Below are positions 53,973 through 64,000 of a stretch of 64,000 nt of DNA, piece after piece. A model generated the notes under the pieces. The model did no database searches. It worked only from the letters and a program-made list of their open reading frames with translations, and was not told the origin of the DNA. How positions within the stretch are numbered: position 1 is the first letter of the stretch; every line of letters starts with the position of its first letter. Source of the DNA: Cycas panzhihuaensis (Eukaryota; Cycadophyta); NCBI GenBank assembly GCA_023213395.1, contig CM041465.1:232321741-232385740 (forward strand), read 5' to 3'. Made by a program: the position numbers and the translations under genes.

Positions 53973-54568
53973 TGTTAGAAATTTTATGTTCCATCATTAA
54001 GGAATGTATTAATATTTGTCACTTTATACTTAATGCATAATGTGCACTTTATGTAATGTTATGTTTAATTATTCACTTGATTCAAGTGACTACTTCTCAC
54101 TTCATAGATGAGTGACGTGTCACAATCACAAGGATTCACTCACTTTGATCCAAGTGAACGCCATCCTTGATCCACGTGAACTCTTTTCACATTGTGAATA
54201 TGTGACGTGTCACAGTCCTAAGTACTCACTTACACTATTTAAAGGGACTATTCCCCTCTTTGAAAATGATGAATAGTGTATGCATTGCCATGCATGGAGA
54301 ATGCTATTAGCGTTTAGATGAATTCTACCTTCTCATTTGTTCACATTTTGCTTGTGTGTTGGTTGCTGCCTCTCTACGCCACTTGGCTCAAGATCATGCT
54401 TTTTTCACAATGTGCAAAAAAAAAACTGTAACATATATCAATTATTGGATTGCATGTCTCCTTCTCTTATACCTTCATAATGTTCATAGATTGATCTTAT
54501 TATGCTTCACTTTCAGAAACCCTATTTCTACCCCTTTGTAGGTGTAAAACCCTATTTGGTGTTTGCAT
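53973..54568 (+). repeat. C-J 3' LTR
   Basis: It starts TGTTAGAAATTTTATG right after the polypurine tract AAGGGGGG. The start is firm; the end is estimated where C-L begins. It contains two TGACGTGTCA motifs and a TATA-like CTATTTAAAG (about 54235), a plausible promoter. No 5' partner is present. Confidence 0.72.
54113..54244 (+). promoter_or_regulatory. Duplicated ACGT-core motifs upstream of TATA in the C-J LTR
   Basis: TGACGTGTCA occurs at 54113-54122 and 54203-54212, each within a longer similar context (ATGTGACGTGTCACA.TC). CTATTTAAAG lies about 22 bp beyond the second. ACGT-core palindromes are known binding sites for plant bZIP factors. The regulatory role here is inferred. Confidence 0.6.
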
Positions 54569-54873
54569 TGTGAAAATTAATGAGCCAAGAACAAAACAAT
54601 CAAGATAGGATTTATGTAGTATAATTTGTCTACTAATAATAATTAATATTATTCTTTCATTCAAAATTTCTCATTGAGAATACAATGTCGAGTACACATA
54701 TAAATAAGGCAAGTCATTGCTGCCTGGACTAATAACAAGTAACCTCCTAAATGTTCAATACAAGAGGACCACTTTAATGACTAATAATTGCCAATGAAAT
54801 GTAGAGCATTTAATGACTCCTGGGCCTCACAACATTAAGTTATGACCTTACAAAGTAAACATTAATTTTAATA
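54569..54873 (-). repeat. C-L 3' LTR (about 305 bp)
   Basis: Delimited by inverted AATTAATG/CATTAATT ends and the adjoining polypurine tract. Without a second copy the outer end is an estimate. Confidence 0.6.
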
Positions 54874-54879
54874 CCCCCC

Positions 54880-55657
54880 TTTAATTTTTACTTCATTTAC
54901 TTTGACACTAATACATTCTTTAAAATTTTTTAATTTGTCATATGGCAGTGGTTTGGTGAATATGTCTACCAACTATTCATTCATAGGCTTGTAAATTAGT
55001 TCAATTTCTCCATTGTGGACGCGTTCTTTGAAGAAGTGATGATACACCTTCATGTGTTTGATGCGAGCATGAAATATTGAATTCTTGGCTATCTTCAATA
55101 TAGTTTGATTGTCACAATATAACTATATAGCACCTTCCTAATGAAGTCCTAAATCACCAAGAATCTGTCTCAACTAAATGGCTTCACACATTGCTCCAAC
55201 TATAATTGGGTTGTTTCTTGTTGCTCTAAGAAATTGCAATTGAACCAGGATTAACACAGTATTCATAAGTTGATTTTCTATTGCCAACGCATCCAACCTA
55301 GTTTGAATCAAAAAATCCTTGTAACCTAAAGTTATTATCGTGAGTGAACTTGAGACCATATTGCAAAGTCCCCTACATATATCTTAGAATTATCTTTACA
55401 GGACTTCTAATGACTTTATTTGGGTTCTGTCGCGAACCTAAATACCATGCCAACTACATAAGCAATATTGGGCCTAGTTGTAGTCAAATAAATCAAACTA
55501 CCAACTAGTTGTCCAGACAATGTGCCATCCACTTGCTTTTTTTCATCTTGAAGTGATAATTTCATTCCTATTTCCGTTGGGGTTGGTGCAAATTTATAAT
55601 TGTTCATTCACAATCTTGTTAGTAGTTCCCATGTGTACTTAGCTTGTGAGATAAATA
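54880..55657 (-). pseudogene. C-L RNase H
   Basis: 55416-55607 reads FAPTPTEIGMKLSLQDEKKQ, LVGSLIYLTTTRPNIAYVVG. Further downstream pieces near 55040-55110 correspond to the KHMKVYHHFFKE-type C-terminus in broken frame. It is interrupted at 55657 by C-M and heavily decayed. Confidence 0.75.
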
Positions 55658-55897
55658 TGTTAAATTCTGAACAGTTTAGAAGTCAGAAAGCAAACTTGCT
55701 TGATTATTGAGGAGCCAATGCTTCCTTAAATATACATTACATAGTACAATCGTTACATAGTGATTTGTAACTAAAGTATTTGCGAATGACACTTGTCAGT
55801 CTTTGAGTAAGAGTTACATAATGAGGGGTGTATAACATTACCCCTTCAAAGACCTATGTTAAACATTATACTATTGATAAAACATTATATTCTAACA
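55658..55897 (-). repeat. C-M 3' LTR (240 bp)
   Basis: It pairs with 60627-60866, from TGTTAAATTCTGAA to TATTCTAACA. Confidence 0.94.
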
Positions 55898-55912
55898 CCC
55901 TCTCTTAATATT

Positions 55913-56716
55913 TTATCCCTTTTGCAATCCTATTCTATCTCTAAGCATTTGAAATCTATCTTTGCTACGAGATTTTGTCAAAGTATTTGCAATTTGTTCT
56001 GAAGTGGGACAATATGTTAAATTGACTTCTTTGCTTTGTACTTTCTCCTGTATGAAGTGATGATGTACTTCTATGTGCTTCGTTCGAGCATGGAGAATTG
56101 GATTTTTGGTCAATTTGATAGCACTTTGATTGTCACAACTTAATTCTATTGGCCCTTGTTGCTGCTGATTCAATTCTATCAGGAGTTGTCTTAACCAGAT
56201 GGCTTCACATGTTGCATTCACTGCAGATTTGTATTCAACTTTAGTTGAAAAAAGTGTTATTGTTGTCTGTCTTTTACTATTCCATGAAATGGCTGAATAT
56301 CCTAAAAAGAAACAATAACCACTGATGGATTTCCTTTGTTCATTATCTCCAACCCAATCTAAATCACAAAATCCTGATAATTGAGGTGATGTCCCTTTTG
56401 GATAGACAAGTTTTAAGTCTATTGTTCCTTTTAGATATCTCAGAATCCTTTTTTCTACTTTCCAGTGTTTTATCTTTGGCTCCTGCATGTACCTTGAGAC
56501 TAATCCCACTAAGTGTGAAATATCGGGCCTAGTTGCAATGAGGTGGATTAGACTCCCAATCAATTGTCTATATAGATTAGCCTTAGCTTGAGGTTCTTCT
56601 ATGTCAGGAACTAGATTGCAGCCTATCTCCATGGGTGTTGCACAAGGATTGTAACTTTCCATCTGGAACTTACTCAGCAAGCCCTTGATATACTTACTTT
56701 GGGATTTCCCAAACAA
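55913..56716 (-). CDS. C-M RNase H and reverse transcriptase C-terminus
   Basis: An open 267-residue frame. It begins in the end of reverse transcriptase (KYIKGLLSKFQME, ATPMEIGCNLV). The RNase H region follows: LIGSLIHLIATRPDISHLVG, KIKHWKVEKRILRYLKGT, FCDLDWVGDNEQRKS, CDNQSAIKLTKNP and RTKHIEVHHHFIQE. The Asp-Ser-Asp of the first catalytic block is Asp-Leu-Asp. It reaches the polypurine tract. This is the longest intact copia RNase H frame in the window. Confidence 0.9.
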   Translation of the reverse strand: MFGKSQSKYIKGLLSKFQMESYNPCATPMEIGCNLVPDIEEPQAKANLYRQLIGSLIHLIATRPDISHLVGLVSRYMQEPKIKHWKVEKRILRYLKGTIDLKLVYPKGTSPQLSGFCDLDWVGDNEQRKSISGYCFFLGYSAISWNSKRQTTITLFSTKVEYKSAVNATCEAIWLRQLLIELNQQQQGPIELSCDNQSAIKLTKNPILHARTKHIEVHHHFIQEKVQSKEVNLTYCPTSEQIANTLTKSRSKDRFQMLRDRIGLQKG

Positions 56717-57410
56717 TATCTTAGGAGTCCTAAGTCAATCATTTCAAATTCCTTTTTTGGTTGATTTTTGATGACTGAGATTGATTCATCATCACTTCCT
56801 ATAAGAATCATGCCATCCACATATACAATAGTAATTAGTCCATCCCTTTTCTTTATATACAGACTTGAGTCTGAGCTTCCACGATCAAAATCATTTTGAC
56901 AAAGATATTTGTCTAGCTTGGCATACCAAGCACGAAGAGCCTGTTTCAACCCATACAAGGCTTTCTTTAGCTTGCAGACCAAATGTTCTTCTCCTTCTTT
57001 GATGTAGCCTTCCGGTTGCTTCATGTAGACTTCCTCCCTTAGTTCCCCATTTAGGAAGGCACTTTATGTCCAATTGATGAATTTTCCAATTTTGGTGGGT
57101 TGCTAATGTGATCATTGTTCTTATAGTGTTTAATTTAGCCACCGGAGAGAATGTTTCGTCAAAGTCTACTTCAGTTGTTTGTGTGCAGCCTTTTGCTACA
57201 AGTCTGGCTTTGTATTTTTCTATTTTGCCATTGGCCCCTTCATTAACTTTATAGATCCACCTGCAATTAACCACTGGTTTATTGGGAGGTAATTCAACCA
57301 ATTCCCAAGTTTGATTCTTGACAATGGAATTCATTTCTGAATCCATCATTGTTTTCCATTCAATCTTCTCTCTTGCTTCTTCAAAAGAGTGCAGTTCAAT
57401 ATTGTTGTAT
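56674..57410 (-). pseudogene. C-M reverse transcriptase
   Basis: 56891-57349 carries NSIVKNQTWELVELPPNKP, CRWIYKVNEGANGKIEKYK and [18 protein letters not shown], then shifts frame. 56674-57024 carries KQPEGYIKEGEEHLVCKLKK and ALRAWYAKLD. The catalytic stretch reads IVYVDGMILIGSDD: the second catalytic Asp is Gly. Another shift lies before RNase H. It is inactive. Confidence 0.88.
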
Positions 57411-57665
57411 ATAGCTCGATGACTCTGACTTCTAGTTTTGTGTGGAAATGTCTCTTTTCCCTTCTTCGATGGTTTTGATGTACCACCTTGGTACTCTTTT
57501 TCTTTTCATCTATTCTTCTTCTGTGACTAGACCTTTAACTGTCTATTCCTCCTCTTCAGATAATGAATCTTCACGTGATTCTTCTTGAATTTCTTCAGTG
57601 GTTATCTCAGAAGTTTCTTCCAAGGAAATTTCTTAAGGTATTTCCTTTGGCATTTCTTCAATGAC

Positions 57666-58553
57666 CTAAAGTTTAGATTGGCTATATATGGCATCGTCTT
57701 CATTGAATACAACGTCTCTACTAGCATAGATCTCGTTGGCCTTGGGATCTATGCATTTGTAGGCCTTTGAGTTTTTACTATATCTGATCATGATACATTC
57801 TATACTTTTGGGGTCAAGTTTTGACCTCCTTTTGTCAGGTATGTGCACAAAGGCCAGACATCCGAATACCTTTAAATTACTTACATCAGGTTTCCTACCT
57901 GTCCAAGCTTCCTCAGGTGGGAGTTGTTCTAATGCCCTCGTGGGACTTCAATTTATCAAATAGCAAGTTGTGCTTACTGCCTCTGCCAAGTAGATTTTTG
58001 AAACTTCCTTCCCACAAACCATGCTTCGAGCCATCTCCACAATGGTTTTGTTTTTTCTTTCTGCAACTCCATTGGATTGAGGAGTGTATGGAGTTGTAAC
58101 CTGTCTACATATTCCATTTATTTTGCAAAAGTTCAAGAATTCTTTTGAAATGTACTCACCGCCGCCATCAGACGTAACACACTTTATTTTGGCTCCTGAT
58201 TCTAATTCTACTTCTGCTTTAAATTCTTTGAAAGTCTCAAAGACATCAAATTTGTTGTGGAGAAAATAAACCCACACTTTTCTAGTGAGATCATCAATAA
58301 ATGTCAAGAAATACCTACAACCATTAGTTGAATGTGGAGTAAAAGGCCCACACAAGTCTGTATGAACTAATTCTAACTTGTTTTGAGCTTGCCACTTGCT
58401 TTCTTTGAAAGGAAGTTGATGTTGCATTCCAAACTGACAACCTTTGCACACAAAATTATTAGATGTGATGGAAGGCAAGCCATTAAACATTCCTTCTTTT
58501 TGCATTAGCTTTAATTTTTCTAAGGGAAGATGCCTATACTTCAAATGCCACAT
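57666..58553 (-). pseudogene. C-M integrase
   Basis: 57948-58553 is open for 201 residues: MWHLKYRHLPLEKLKLM, CKGCQFGMQHQLP, HTDLCGPF (first Asp), CVTSDGGGEYIS (second Asp) and [19 protein letters not shown] (Glu). All three catalytic residues are present. After an in-frame stop near 57948 the C-terminal part continues at 57666-57848 (HIPDKRRSKLDPKSIECIMI, IYASRDVVFNEDD). Confidence 0.9.
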
Positions 58554-58656
58554 TTTATCATTAATATTGGAATTTACAGCAGTACAAGTTTTTTCATCTA
58601 AATTGGAAAATACAAGAGTAGAGAGCAGCTTATACAGATCATTACTTCTTATGCCT

Positions 58657-58990
58657 TCAACAATTTACATTGCCATTGTTTTTCATATCCAAAATACAAC
58701 AATTTCCTTCTTCATCAAAGATTGTTCTTAGCTTTTTCTTGCTAAGCTGAGATACTAAGAGAAAGTTCATTTTTAATTCTGGAACAAGCAAAACATTACC
58801 GATCTTCTTTATATTGCCTTGTAGGTTGATTGTTATAGTTCCAATTCCCTTTATGCTCAAGGTATACTTGTCTCCCAACTCTACTAATTTATCTGGTGTA
58901 TAGGGTTTGAGCGACTCGAACCAATCTTCTCTATTGGTCACGTGCTAGGATGCTCCTGAGTCTATGTACCATATATCCTTATCTTGAAGC
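58657..58990 (-). pseudogene. C-M protease
   Basis: The active site IWYIDSGAS lies at about 58960-58985 and keeps Asp-Ser-Gly. A stop follows immediately near 58945. 58657-58941 continues MTNREDWFESLKPYTPDK, ELGDKYTLSIKGIGTI and NVLLVPELKMNFLLVSQLSK, the C-terminal part of copia protease. A shift near 58665 separates it from integrase. Confidence 0.85.
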
Positions 58991-59067
58991 CTTGCAATAA
59001 GTGCAACAATGAATGTTGTTTCCTCCTCTTCTTCTTCTATTTGTTCCTTACTATAGTTTCCTATTAG

Positions 59068-59958
59068 TCATTTCTCTCTCTGAATTTCGGCTTGCCTTTG
59101 ACGACATTGATATGGATAGTGACCTGGCTGTCCACAGTGGTAATAAAGATCAAATGCTCTACAGGAACTTGAAATGTCACCAGGCTTACCACAATTATAA
59201 CATATTCTAGTATTTCTAGGATTTGCACGTCCACGGCCCCTGTTGTCTACCCATCTTCCACAGAGAGAGCTCCTCCCCTCTGGAGTTTGTCCTCTTCCTC
59301 TGGTATGACTCCCTGCTCTAGGTCCCAAGTTCAATCTGGTTGCAAAGGCATCTTCTATTCCTGTTGAGCCTTCATAGCACTTGTTCCTTTACTCCTGTCT
59401 TAACAATAAGCCAATTAGAGTATCAAGAGTCATCTTGTCAATTTGGTTATTGTTGGTTATAGTATTGATTGTAACATCAAATGACTTGGGCAATTTATTG
59501 GCTAACATCTCCACCACTTCTTGTTCTGTAATAGTGGCCCTGACACTTAAGAGATCGTTTCTTATTGAGATCAGTTTGTGTATAAAATTAGACACTGTAT
59601 TTGATTCTGTCATATATAGCTTGAATAATTCCTCCTTGAGGGCAATTATTCGGGCCTTATTCTTCTGGTTATATAGATTTTCAAAGCATTTCCATATTGT
59701 AGCATAAGTATTTAATTTTTCCACATAGTCTAGAAGAGGATCAGAAATTGAAAGTTTCAAGATTATCACTCTAGCATTGCCTCTTTCTTCCCAGTTTGCT
59801 AAGTTTGCACTTCCTGTAGCAGGCTTTGCCTCAAATCCATATGCAATGCTCCAAGCATTTTTAGCTCTCAATAAGGTTTCTACCTTAATTTTTCAGACAT
59901 GATCATTTGTGTCTAATAATTTATCTTGATCTAATAAGATTGGAACCAAAGAAACCAT
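59068..59958 (-). pseudogene. C-M gag
   Basis: It starts at ATG 59958 (MVSLVPILLDQDKLL), with an early TGA near 59895. 59389-59871 reads MRAKNAWSIAYGFEA, NKARIIALKEELFKLYMTE and LPKSFDVTINTITNN. 59068-59334 has the Gly/Arg-rich region and the knuckle CYNCGKPGDISSSC, where the His position is Asp. A second YYHCGQPGHYPYQC knuckle follows. It is inactive as it stands. Confidence 0.88.
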
Positions 59959-60614
59959 TTCAAACACAAAAAATTCAAATCTGGACTATTCTGGTCGCAC
60001 AACTGTACGAAACCCTAACTGTACAAATTGGTACGGAATATACCTCAAAAGAAAGGCCTTTTCATAGAGATTAAGAATCTAAATTTATTTTTCAGAATAG
60101 TTTGTAATCTAGAAGAAAATTAACCCGAAAAATAGAAATGGGCGGCTAGGTTTTTGAAGGAAAATGCTCCAAACTCGCCAAATTTTTCATCAATCTTCAC
60201 GAAATTGGATTTCATCTCTTAGAAATGCTAAAACACAGAGTATGTGACAAATTTTACTCGAAAACTTGGTTATTTGAGAAGAAATATGCTGGAGTGTCTC
60301 CAAACTTACGCAGATTGGTAATTAGGGTAAAACTGCCTTAAAAAGTCTCCAAATGAATTCGAGCCAATTGGGAAAGATGATCCATGTGTCTTGATCTACC
60401 TATTGGTCAAATTTCGTTCAATTCTGAGAACTTCAAAAAATCTCATTCGTACAAGTTTGTACGAGTACAGATTTGAGCTTCTTGTTCTTCCTCTGGAGGC
60501 ACTAACTCCTTCCTCTTCCACAAGCTTCTTTAACCCCTGAATTCTCCTTTGATTTTAATCACAACAATTGTACTTTCTCCTTATCCTTCCTTCTTCACAG
60601 AGTCAGGTTGACCT
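59959..60614 (-). promoter_or_regulatory. C-M leader with paired GTACG clusters
   Basis: In sense order there is a cluster at 60447-60470, 145 nt from the primer site. Next come GAAATTTGACCAATAGGTAG and ATCATCTTTCCCAATTGGC segments, CCTAGCCGCCC at 60140-60150, and a second cluster at 60004-60038, 46 nt before the gag ATG. Confidence 0.65.
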
Positions 60615-60626
60615 ACTCTGATACCA
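60615..60626 (-). other. C-M primer binding site
   Basis: Minus-strand TGGTATCAGAGT adjoins the LTR, with 11 of 12 matches to the Met-tRNA type site. Confidence 0.88.
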
Positions 60627-60866
60627 TGTTAAATTCTGAATAGTTTAGAAGTCAGAAAGCAAACTTGCTTGATTATTGAGGAGCCATTGCTTCCTTAAAT
60701 ATACATTACATAATACAACTGTTACATAGTGATTTGTAATCGAAGTATTTTAGAATGACACTTGCTAGTCTTTGAGTGAGAGTTACATAATGAGAGGTGT
60801 ATAACATTACCCTTTCAAAGACCTAAGTTAAACATTATACTATAGATAAAACATTATATTCTAACA
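60627..60866 (-). repeat. C-M 5' LTR (240 bp)
   Basis: It pairs with 55658-55897 and is followed by the target duplication AAATA (60867-60871). Confidence 0.94.
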
Positions 60867-60871
60867 AAATA

Positions 60872-61947
60872 CCTATTAGGTCTTTGCCAAACTTTAACAA
60901 TGAGAAAGTAGTAGTGGTGTAGTCCAAGATATGCCATCTCAAAATTAATTTTTAGATCTTTCTTTAGGTCTTCCACCATTGAGGTGTCATTACCTATTAT
61001 CACATTGAGGTGTCATTACCTATTATCACCAAGTCATCAACATAGAGGATTACAAAGGTTACAAACTTAGCCCCTTCGTCCTTTATGTACGGGTTAAATA
61101 TGTTGAAGACCATTCAAATCCATTTTCTTGAAATTTATCATCAATTTAAGGGTACCAAGCTCCAAGAGCCTATTTCAAATCATACAAAGCATTTCTTAGG
61201 TGACATACCAAAGGTTCTTTGCCCTTCTTAGCGTATCCCAGTGGTTGCTCCATTTAAACTTCTTTTATCAAGTCTCCATTGAGGAAGGTACTCTTGACAT
61301 CAAGTTGATATGGTTGCCATCTAAATTGTACAGCCAATGCAAGTAAAATCCTTATTGTCATTATTTAGCTACAGATATGACAGTTTCCTAATAATTGATT
61401 CATTCCTTTTAATTGAAACCTTTAGCCACTAACCTGGCCTTGCATTTGTTGATCAAACCATCCAATTTAAACTTGGTCTTATAGACCCATCGACATCCAG
61501 TTGCCTCTTTTCATCTTTGCTCTTGACTTGCCGCCTCAAAAGTGGAAAGTTCTTCTGCATTGAGCACCTATGTCATGAGAGCAATTTTAACCTCGTGTAA
61601 GTTTCATCTTGGACTCTTGTTTTCCTTCTATCACTGGGAATTATGCATCCATAACTATTTTCAAGTACCACTTGGGTAATTTCTTTGGAGAAGAAGTGAT
61701 TTCACTTTGAGTATCCTCATTATCATCATCAGTCACTATACTAACAAGTTCAAGCTCTCATGTCAATTTGCCTTCAAAAACTTGTTTCAGGTTGTTCCTC
61801 GATTTTTTTCCATTTGTCTTATCTGAGTTGCAATGTGTTCAAATCAATTTCTTTCTTGCTTCTTCAAAGATAACATCTAGGGTTGTATGTATCTTCCTAT
61901 TTTTAAATGCATATACCTAGTAAACTTTGCTTACCTTTGGAGTATTA
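60872..61947 (-). pseudogene. C-L reverse transcriptase and integrase end, decayed
   Basis: Readable pieces on the minus strand are LYVDDLVIIGND near 61015-61050, the catalytic motif; [18 protein letters not shown] near 61260-61310; MEQPLGYAKKGKEPLVC near 61200; and FKLDGLINKCKARL-like text near 61440. Stops and indels are frequent. It continues 55657 across the C-M insertion. A 38-bp direct repeat (ATTGAGGTGTCATTACCTATTATCAC region, about 60974-61027) is a local duplication. Confidence 0.78.
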
Positions 61948-62398
61948 TGTAGTGGTAATATCGCCTAGTGGACATTTGTGTGTGGTTGTGTCACATGTAA
62001 TCCTATTGGTTTGCTTTGTGGTGGCGATATTGTATATATGGTCGGTCCTTGTTATGATATATTGTGATTGGTTATCTTAGAGGTGATGCACATTATATGT
62101 ACACCTTGTAAGATCATTTATGTGAAGAGTACTTATGTAAGAGATGTAATCCTCAAGGCGTGATGGTGAGGATGGTTGTTACTATGTCAGAGACTCTCAT
62201 TCATTAATAGAAAAATATGTTTGACAATGGATGTTGCCCTTGACTCTTAAAGGTTTTAGCATTCTAAAATTTGGTGCATACAATTGAATTTATCCCTAAA
62301 CTCTTTTATGTTTATTTCATTTCATTAATGATGTTCTACATGAACTCTTGGAACATAATCTTTGATACATAATTTTATATCCTGTAACAATTCCTACA
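61948..62398 (+). repeat. C-N: probable copia-type 5' LTR
   Basis: The end is marked by AACAATTCCTACA directly before a primer-site-like TAGTATCAAAGC (62399-62410). The sequence has LTR-like composition. The start at TGTAGTGG is a guess, since no partner copy lies in the window. Confidence 0.45.
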
Positions 62399-62410
62399 TA
62401 GTATCAAAGC
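62399..62410 (+). other. C-N primer binding site
   Basis: TAGTATCAAAGC differs at one base from the TGGTATCAAAGC type used by C-D and G-K. Confidence 0.55.
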
Positions 62411-64000
62411 AGTGTTTGTTGTAATTTTCATGGTCTACATCAAGTTGATAAGCGTCTGTTGCATTTCCATACACTATTGAGAGTTTGTCCACCAGCTTGT
62501 GACATATTGAAGGAGGTGGCAGGACAAGCTTCGCCATCCAAAAGCATGCATGTCATGTGGTAATCACTTTGGGTTCATAGCAAGCATGTTTTAATGTTCT
62601 GGCTCACTTGTTTGGGTGTTTGTTTAGTGCGAGCTCATTTGTGGCTTATTCAGCATCATTGAAGATAGTAAGTTTGTATTTTCTACTGTTGGGATAATTA
62701 TGGTAGTCCTCCCCTCTATTGTGGTAGCTCTCTAATGCGTTTGGGCAGCCTATTGTTGTTTTGGTAGTTGCAGCAACTTTTTAAACTTAGGTGACTTCTT
62801 TGAACTTGGGCAGCTCCTTTTATTGTTGTGGCAACTTTGTGTTGTTGTCAGATAGCTTGTGGGCTAGCGTTCTTATGTTGGGCAACTTTGTAGGGCATGG
62901 AAACCCCCCCTTAGTCTTGCATTGACTCCCATATCAAATGGTGTCTTCATTTGGTGCCATGGCATCTTAGGTATTATTAGGGCATCTTCTTTGGCTGCTC
63001 ATGGAGTCTATTAGTTGTTTTGGCTTCTCATGTTGGCCCCATAGCATTTTGTACTTCCTCATGGACCTTCACAGTAACTAACATCTTACATATGTTATCA
63101 ACGATTGCTTTGAATGTTCTTTATGAGTTGAACAACATTTTTCTTTAGATATCTAGTGTTTTTCAAGCTTCAATCAACTTCTAGTAGTAGATCTATGTCA
63201 GATTTACATTTTTGCTACAAAATTTAGTCAATTGAATCCTCATGGATCACTAAAACCCTCATGGCATCACTCACGCAGGCCAATTTTCAATTTGGTGAAA
63301 TATTGGTATTTTTGCAAAGTTTAAATTTAATTAAATTGAATTGGAGAGTGGTTTGAAGTTGACCCAGCCCCCTATGGTGTTAGCAGTCAATCATATGACC
63401 TGTCTCATGCAACCAGAGTCCTAGCCAAAAGGGGCTTGACTCTTATTTTTTAATTTGTTTTCATTTTTAAGTGACATGTTGTCATTGCTTCAATTGTAAC
63501 TTTGTTTATAGGCATCGGGTTTTCAAACCGTCAATTTTGTTAAAAAGATGTTTTTTGTGGCTTTGGAATGAGTGGTTGCAAGGTACCTTTTGGTTCTATT
63601 TTGGTATAGGTTTTAATCAATGAAGTGGAAGGAAGTATTTCAATGTACTTTTTGAGCATTTTGCAGATTTACTTTTTGGTCAATTTTTTAGCATTTTTTA
63701 GTATTTGGTGTGGTTTAATTTCTCGAGTAGACTCAACATCCCCTATTGAAAAGTAAGTTTTAAATTGAAATATATTCTCTTCACAATGAAGATATTTTAT
63801 TGAATTAAAGTGATGATTTTTACAAGGCTTTGAGGGTGTATGAATATCAATGAGAAACCCCTTCCAATAAGTTATATTCTTTAGATAATTAAGTCATTAA
63901 TACCTTACAATTAGTTGCAAGGCTTGGAACAATTATTACAAGTTTGTTTGTGAGTATGACACATAGAACTTGTCATTGTTGCAATAAACCTAATTATATT
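62411..64000 (+). other. C-N interior, unassigned
   Basis: No frame of useful length and no gag or pol block is visible in 1.6 kb after the putative primer site. The stretch 62690-63060 is rich in Leu/Trp-type TTG and GGCA words (GGGCAGC, TGGCAACTTTG). It may be a non-autonomous or decayed interior. It is cut by the window end. Confidence 0.4.

Larger units (their letters stand above)
46740..54568 (+). mobile_element. C-J: 3' end of a Ty1/copia element, split by G-K
   Basis: RNase H coding (about 46740-46967 continuing at 53491) is followed by a polypurine tract (53965-53972) and an LTR starting at 53973. The 5' part of the element is missing. Chromovirus G-K inserted within the RNase H frame. 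The right end near 54568, where C-L begins, is approximate. Confidence 0.8.
55658..60866 (-). mobile_element. C-M: full-length Ty1/copia element
   Basis: The 240-bp LTRs are 55658-55897 and 60627-60866. The target duplication AAATA is perfect (55653-55657 and 60867-60871). The primer site is 60615-60626, and the polypurine tract (minus AAGAGAGGG) is next to 55898. All copia domains are present on the minus strand, with several stops and frameshifts. The LTRs differ at roughly 15 positions by eye, so it is moderately old. The gag and pol wording is close to C-D and C-F. Confidence 0.94.
54569..61947 (-). mobile_element. C-L: Ty1/copia remnant containing C-M
   Basis: The 3' LTR is 54569-54873 (TGTGAAAATTAATG to CATTAATTTTAATA). 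A minus-strand polypurine tract (AAAGGGGGG) follows at about 54874. RNase H is at 54880-55657 and reverse transcriptase at 60872-61560, separated by C-M. Beyond that only weak integrase-like pieces remain, to about 61947. The 5' LTR, gag and most of integrase are missing. Confidence 0.75.

Noticed and set aside
62548-62556. TGCAT at 54564-54568 and near 62549 as a target duplication for C-L
   Set aside because: No LTR sequence of C-L lies beside the right-hand copy, so a 5-base match is not evidence.

Overview
This window is intergenic DNA from a large, repeat-rich plant genome. A gymnosperm is possible, but nothing here proves it. I found no intact host gene, rRNA, tRNA gene, CRISPR array or bacterial-style operon. 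About 90% of the window can be assigned to LTR retrotransposons of the Ty1/copia and Ty3/gypsy orders. Almost all use an initiator-Met-tRNA type primer site (TGGTATCARAGC) next to the 5' LTR. The elements are stacked inside one another, and most boundaries can be fixed to the base from 5-bp target-site duplications (TSDs).

Layout. (1) 1-2401: unassigned flank. (2) 2407-21004: minus-strand gypsy element G-A (TSD AACCC). Its 3' LTR is split into three pieces by plus-strand gypsy G-B (2501-9224, TSD TATTA) and minus-strand copia C-C (9326-14238, TSD CTAAA/TTAAA). The undamaged 5' LTR of G-A at 20652-21004 shows the empty site for both insertions. G-A keeps only gag and protease remnants and holds an unexplained GC-rich block (about 16430-19255). 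(3) 21911-26305: plus-strand copia C-D (TSD TTATG). (4) 26433-34152: 5'-truncated minus-strand copia C-E (TSD AGAAA), containing copia C-F (26575-31809, TSD CATAA) and a 324-bp TRIM-like mini-retrotransposon (31962-32285, TSD CATTT). (5) 35091 to about 38972: 5' half of plus-strand copia C-G. (6) 39221 to about 46760: 3'-truncated minus-strand gypsy G-H. Its 5' LTR is split by X-I (41960-46632, TSD GCGTC), a young non-autonomous copia-type element carrying a full-length but frameshifted histone H4 copy. (7) About 46740-54568: plus-strand copia remnant C-J, split inside its RNase H region by nearly intact minus-strand chromovirus G-K (46968-53485, TSD TTTTG). (8) 54569 to about 61947: minus-strand copia remnant C-L, split by copia C-M (55658-60866, TSD AAATA). 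(9) About 61948-64000: start of a further plus-strand element C-N, cut by the window edge.

How the parts relate. All coding regions are retrotransposon gag-pol (capsid, protease, integrase, reverse transcriptase, RNase H). Every pol copy is broken by stops, frameshifts or deletions. The least damaged is G-K, whose reading frame is broken only by stops that fit C-to-T or G-to-A changes. The young elements C-F, X-I and G-K, with near-identical LTR pairs, nevertheless carry defective coding regions, so they were probably copied with proteins supplied by relatives.

Most notable observations. (a) A histone H4 copy in sense orientation inside young element X-I. (b) A shared leader layout in four copia elements and one gypsy element: a GTACG-rich cluster after the primer site and a second one before gag, with other shared blocks between. 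(c) The TRIM-like element. (d) Sequence variants swapped between repeat units of the two G-B LTRs. (e) An inverted LTR-end/primer-site junction in C-C.
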